NCBI GenBank assembly: GCA_015488975.1
Contig: WFMT01000194.1
Span: 1 to 9,417 of the forward strand
DNA from: Campylobacteraceae bacterium
Lineage (GTDB): Bacteria; Campylobacterota; Campylobacteria; Campylobacterales; JALSKU01
Reading direction: 5' to 3'
Length of the DNA: 9,417 nt
Positions 5,611 to 9,417 of the stretch are shown here, in pieces. Each line of letters starts with the position of its first letter. Within the stretch, counting starts at the first letter, position 1. The position numbers were made by a program, and so were the translations under genes. Under the pieces are notes generated by a model that made no database searches, was not told the DNA's origin, and saw nothing but the letters and a program-made list of their open reading frames with translations.

Positions 5611-7644
5611 ATGATGAGTATGGTGCGTTTTTCTACCTGGCAAGGAGATGTTATAGACAACAGGGATAAAAAAAGAGAACACTGGAGAAGGTCAACTTCT
5701 TATTTTCCTGAGATACACAGGGTGGAAAATGATACAGAAGCTTTTATAGGATGGGATGGATTTGTTCTTTTTAAAAAAGATGTAGATGTTGTGAAGCTTG
5801 CTATGAAATATGCCGCTCAATATCAAGTTTACAGCGAAGCTTGCGGAAGATGTACTCCCGGACGATGGGGCGGGCGGATTTTATATGATTTGCTTGATAA
5901 AATTGCAAGAGGAGAGGGAGAGCTTGGTGATCTTGAGCATTTAAAAGAAATCAGTGAAACTATGCAAGCAACAAGTAAGTGTGAGATAGGCAAGAGTGTT
6001 CCTACACCGATACTTGATATAATGAAATATTTTGAAAGCTCTTTTTTGGATTTGATTAATAATAAAAAGCCTTCGCCTGAATATCTAAATGATAATACTA
6101 ATTATATTGCAGATATTACTGCCCCTTGTACCGATATGTGCCCTAGTCATGTTGATATACCAGCTTACATTGAAGGTGTCAGAGATCTTAAATTTGAGGA
6201 ATCATTAAAAGCTACAAAGCAAACTATGCCGTTAGCTCATGTTTGTGGTCGCGTATGTCCTCATCCTTGCGAGGATGCTTGCAGAAGAGCAAATCTTGAT
6301 GAACCTATTTCTATAATGGAGCTTAAAAGAATTGGTGCTGATTTTGAAAGTGACCATGTGCTTGATTTTATATATCCTACCAAAAAAGCAAAAGCGATAG
6401 GGAAAAAAGTTGCAATTATTGGTGCCGGACCTGCCGGACTTACCGGAGCTTATTATTTAAGTCTTGGTGGTGTGGAGTGTGATGTTTATGAAGAATTGCC
6501 GGTTATCGGTGGTGAGGTAGCTGTTGGAGTACCTGAATATAGAATGCCTTATGATAAATATCATAAAGATATTGAGTCTATAAAGGCTCTTGGTGTTAAT
6601 TTTATATTGAATACAAAAGTTACAAAAGAAATGATGCAAGAGTTTGAAAAGACTTATGATGCTATACTGATAGCAACAGGAACAAGAATATCCAAAAAAA
6701 TAAGAGCAAAAAATGAAAGATATGAAATAAACGGTTATTGGCCGGCTATAGAATTTTTAGATCAAATAAATTTGAGTGTAAAATGGGGTATAGGAGAAAA
6801 TGTTGACTTAAGCGGAAAGACAGTAGTTTGTGTTGGCGGAGGTTTTACTTCAATGGATGTTGTAAGATGTGCTATAAGAGCCAATGCAAAAAAAGTGATA
6901 CTTTTATACAGGAGAGATGAAAAAACTATTATTGGTAACACGAGTTATGAAGAGTATCACGAAGCAGTGGAAGAAGGGGTTGAATTTAGATTTTATTCTG
7001 CTGTTGAAGAGATAATAACTAATGAACAAGATAAGCTTGAGAGGTTGAAAGTAAATACTTTTGAACTTATACCAGATCCAAATGGCGGAAGAGCAAAAAT
7101 GAATCATATTATTGGTGGCGACTATTTTATAGAGTGCGATTATTTAATTCCTGCTGTAAGCCAAAGCGCAAATCTTGATTTTCTACCACAAGAATGGGGG
7201 CTTGGTTTGACCAGCTGGGGTACATTCAAAACATTTAATAATACATATATGACAAATAAAATAGGTGTTTTTGCAGCCGGAGACTGCGAATATGGTCCAA
7301 TGACTATCGTAAATGCTGTTGGACAGGCAAAAAGAGCTTCTTCAGTAATGCTCAGGTATTTAAAAACAGGAGAAGTTTTCTTAAGTGATGAAGAGATAAT
7401 GGAAGATCACTTAAGGAAATTAAAGGTATATAATAAAAATGAAAAAATAACCGGATGGATTCCTGGCATCAAAAGAGAAATTAGCGAAAAATTAGACACC
7501 AATACAAGAAAGTATTCTCAAGAAGAGGTAAATTTCGGATTGACAAGAGATGAAGCCATAAATGAATCTGAGAGATGCATGCGGTGCTATTATATAGCAA
7601 TGGTGGCAACAAGCTCAAATCATAAAGGTTTGACAAATGATTAA
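5611..7644 (+). CDS. NuoF C-terminal iron-sulfur domain fused to GltD/NfnL-type FAD-NAD(P)H oxidoreductase
   Basis: This 677-residue protein takes the place of NuoF. Residues 43-135 match only the C-terminal part of NuoF: CGRCTPGRWGG has Cys78 and Cys81, and Cys124 is the distal ligand, but the third cluster cysteine is Gly84. The NADH/FMN-binding domain of NuoF is missing. From about residue 165 the protein is a complete glutamate-synthase-small-subunit-like flavoprotein: an N-terminal iron-sulfur domain (Cys173, Cys177, Cys212, Cys216, Cys220, Cys224), an FAD motif GAGPAG (271-276), a nucleotide motif GGGFTSMD (409-416), LYRRDE with Arg434-Arg435 as in NADPH-binding members, and a second FAD motif AAGDCEYGP (555-563). 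A lone CMRC is at 656-659. It likely passes electrons between NAD(P)H and NuoG. It cannot be a GltD acting in glutamate synthesis alone, since no gltB is nearby and it lies inside the nuo operon. Activity and direction are inferred. It overlaps nuoG by eight bases. Confidence 0.88.
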   Translation: MMSMVRFSTWQGDVIDNRDKKREHWRRSTSYFPEIHRVENDTEAFIGWDGFVLFKKDVDVVKLAMKYAAQYQVYSEACGRCTPGRWGGRILYDLLDKIARGEGELGDLEHLKEISETMQATSKCEIGKSVPTPILDIMKYFESSFLDLINNKKPSPEYLNDNTNYIADITAPCTDMCPSHVDIPAYIEGVRDLKFEESLKATKQTMPLAHVCGRVCPHPCEDACRRANLDEPISIMELKRIGADFESDHVLDFIYPTKKAKAIGKKVAIIGAGPAGLTGAYYLSLGGVECDVYEELPVIGGEVAVGVPEYRMPYDKYHKDIESIKALGVNFILNTKVTKEMMQEFEKTYDAILIATGTRISKKIRAKNERYEINGYWPAIEFLDQINLSVKWGIGENVDLSGKTVVCVGGGFTSMDVVRCAIRANAKKVILLYRRDEKTIIGNTSYEEYHEAVEEGVEFRFYSAVEEIITNEQDKLERLKVNTFELIPDPNGGRAKMNHIIGGDYFIECDYLIPAVSQSANLDFLPQEWGLGLTSWGTFKTFNNTYMTNKIGVFAAGDCEYGPMTIVNAVGQAKRASSVMLRYLKTGEVFLSDEEIMEDHLRKLKVYNKNEKITGWIPGIKREISEKLDTNTRKYSQEEVNFGLTRDEAINESERCMRCYYIAMVATSSNHKGLTND

Positions 7645-9417
7645 TATAATAATAGATGGTCAAAAATTTAAAGCCAATAAAGGTGAAACTATCTTAGAGG
7701 TTGCCAGAAGGGAAAATATCTATATTCCCACAATGTGTCACTTGACAAAAACAACTCCTATTGCATCTTGCAGAATGTGTTCAGTTGAAATGGAGGGAGT
7801 GGACGGTTTTATACTCAGTTGTCAGGAAAAAGCAGTTGATGGAGCTGTTATCCATACCAACTCATCAGAACTTTATAAACATAGACAAAATATTATGAAA
7901 CTATATGATGTAAATCATCCTCTTCAGTGTGGAGTATGTGATAAAAGTGGAGAGTGTGAATTACAAAATAAAACTTTGGAATTTGGAATTTCTTCGCAGG
8001 AGTTTACTGCAAAAGAGCAAAAAAGAAAAAGTAAGAAATGGAAAATTCTTGGATATGATCCTTATCTTTGTATCATGTGTGAGAGATGTGTTCATACTTG
8101 CAATGAGATAGTCGGGACTTCAGCACTTTATATAAGACCAAATGGTTATAACTCATCTATTGATAATGATATGAGAAAATGTATCCAATGCGGTGAATGT
8201 ATAAGTGTTTGCCCAGTTGGTGCAATGATATCAAATGAATTTAAATATAGTGCCAATGCATGGGAATCCACCCAAATTCCAGCAGCTTGTTCTCATTGTA
8301 GCAGTGCTTGCTTTTTATATTATGATGTTAGGCATAAAAGCATAGAAGATCCTTCGCGAGTTATAACAAGAGTTACAAATGAATATGAATTTGCATCTTT
8401 GTGTGGGGCGGGTAGATTTGGCTTTGATTTTGCAAACAATAATGCAAAAAAAGATGAAAAAGTTTTTAGTGATGCTTTGGAAGCCTTTAAAAAAGCAGAT
8501 ACTATAAGATTTAGCTCAATCATAACAAATGAAGAAGCTTTAATACTTCAAAAACTAAAAGAAAAATTTAACTACAAGCTTGTAAGTCATGGTGCAAAAG
8601 AGTATCAAAAATTTTTAAATGGTTTTGCCAAAGAGAGTGGTCTTAGTTTGTATAATGGTGATTTGAAAGAGATTTCAAAAAGTGATATGATTATAACTCT
8701 TGGTTTAAAAATATCTACTGATAACCCTATGGTAAGATTTGCCGTTAGCGAGGCATCCAAGAAAAGAGGAGCCAAAATAGTCAGTATGCATCCTATAGAA
8801 GATTTTGTACTTCAAGATATAGTTACTGATTTTGTAAGATATGAAGTTGGTAGTGAAGAGGGAGTAATGGCTATCTTGGCAAAAGAGCTTTTACAAGAGT
8901 ATGATATTGAAAGTAATTTGCAAGAGTATTTTAGTGAACTTGATGATGGCTATATAAGTGCTGAAACCAATATTGGCGAAGAAGAGATAGAAGAAATTAT
9001 TAAAAAATCAAAAAGAGCAAAATATAAAACTCTCATCCTCGGCGAAGATTTATACTCTCATAAAGAATCAAAAAATATAGCTCTCATAGCAGGACTTATA
9101 GAAAAATACAGTGATTTTAAAGTAGTTATCATCCCGCCTCAAACAAATTCATTGGGAGTATCTTTGATATGTGATTTGGATGATAAAGAGGGAGATTATA
9201 CTATCGGATATAATGTAAAAGGAGATTTTACTCTTAGTGCATTAGGAGATGGAGATCTTGATATGCCTGCACTAAATCAACAAGAAGGAACATTTACAAA
9301 TATAGATAAAAGGGTTGTACCTACAAACGCAGCACTCTCTTATAACGGATATACCCTAAATGATATAGCAAATGCTTTAGGACTAAAAGCAGAGTTTACT
9401 ATTGATTATACGAAACA
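7637..9417 (+). CDS. nuoG: NADH-quinone oxidoreductase subunit G, N-terminal 593 residues (cut by window end)
   Basis: NuoG is the large iron-sulfur subunit that wires the electron-input module to NuoB. The frame is open from ATG 7637 to the window end. Cluster ligands, in order, are: [2Fe-2S] N1b Cys34, Cys45, Cys48, Cys62; N5 His94, Cys98, Cys101, Cys107; N6a Cys145, Cys148, Cys151 and N6b Cys182, Cys185, Cys188 plus the exchanged Cys155 and Cys192; and N7 Cys218, Cys221, Cys225, Cys256. The rest follows the molybdopterin-oxidoreductase fold, ending in view with LNQQEGTFTNIDKRV and NGYTLNDIANALG. The start overlaps the fusion gene by eight bases, so translation is probably coupled. N7, absent from many complex I enzymes, is retained. 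The input side is conserved despite the unusual upstream NuoF-like partner. Confidence 0.96.
   Translation, partial: MINIIIDGQKFKANKGETILEVARRENIYIPTMCHLTKTTPIASCRMCSVEMEGVDGFILSCQEKAVDGAVIHTNSSELYKHRQNIMKLYDVNHPLQCGVCDKSGECELQNKTLEFGISSQEFTAKEQKRKSKKWKILGYDPYLCIMCERCVHTCNEIVGTSALYIRPNGYNSSIDNDMRKCIQCGECISVCPVGAMISNEFKYSANAWESTQIPAACSHCSSACFLYYDVRHKSIEDPSRVITRVTNEYEFASLCGAGRFGFDFANNNAKKDEKVFSDALEAFKKADTIRFSSIITNEEALILQKLKEKFNYKLVSHGAKEYQKFLNGFAKESGLSLYNGDLKEISKSDMIITLGLKISTDNPMVRFAVSEASKKRGAKIVSMHPIEDFVLQDIVTDFVRYEVGSEEGVMAILAKELLQEYDIESNLQEYFSELDDGYISAETNIGEEEIEEIIKKSKRAKYKTLILGEDLYSHKESKNIALIAGLIEKYSDFKVVIIPPQTNSLGVSLICDLDDKEGDYTIGYNVKGDFTLSALGDGDLDMPALNQQEGTFTNIDKRVVPTNAALSYNGYTLNDIANALGLKAEFTIDYTK

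Noticed and set aside
5611..7644. Glutamate synthase small subunit (gltD) as the function of the fusion gene
   Set aside because: The NuoF-type N-terminal domain, the position between nuoE-like and nuoG, and the lack of gltB nearby argue for a complex I role.
7929..8111. Plus-strand 60-codon frame inside nuoG
   Set aside because: It overlaps the cluster-binding region of NuoG in another frame and shows no independent motif or ribosome binding site.

Overview
The window is AT-rich (coding regions favour A/T third positions) and looks chromosomal. It most likely comes from the Campylobacterota (Epsilonproteobacteria). The main reason is the complex I (nuo) operon: instead of normal nuoE and nuoF it has a 77-residue NuoE-like protein of the type found in Helicobacter and Campylobacter, followed by an atypical 'NuoF'. 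The neighbouring AAA+ ATPase with an Asn-Glu Walker B motif also fits my recollection of that phylum, but this is weaker evidence. I cannot name a genus from the sequence alone.

Layout. (1) Positions 1-368, minus strand: the N-terminal part of an ABC-transporter ATPase of the polar amino acid (GlnQ/ArtP-like) type, cut by the window edge. (2) Positions 369-447: a short divergent intergenic region with a palindromic TATAATTATA that can serve as a -10 box in both directions. (3) Positions 448-2196, plus: a soluble AAA+ ATPase with a long helical N-terminal region. (4) Positions 2197-2401: an AT-rich intergenic region with several inverted repeats and a likely promoter for the next operon. (5) From 2402 to the window end, plus: nuoA, nuoB, nuoC, nuoD, nuoE-like, nuoF/gltD-like fusion and nuoG (cut by the window end). 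These genes overlap or sit within about 50 bases of each other, so they almost certainly form one transcript. The remaining membrane subunits (nuoH to nuoN) are expected beyond the right edge.

How the genes work together. NuoB, NuoC, NuoD and NuoA form the quinone-reducing core of a proton-pumping complex I, and all their key residues are present. NuoG retains the ligands for one [2Fe-2S] and four [4Fe-4S] clusters. What differs is the electron-input end. The FMN/NADH-binding half of NuoF is absent. Only its C-terminal iron-sulfur domain remains, with one cluster cysteine replaced by glycine, and it is fused to a complete GltD/NfnL-type FAD and NAD(P)H oxidoreductase. The cofactor motif has the Arg-Arg pair typical of NADPH-binding members. 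The simplest reading is a complex I that exchanges electrons with NADPH (or in reverse makes NADPH from quinol) through a flavoprotein unrelated to the classical NADH dehydrogenase module. This fusion is the most interesting item in the window. Its biochemical activity is inference.
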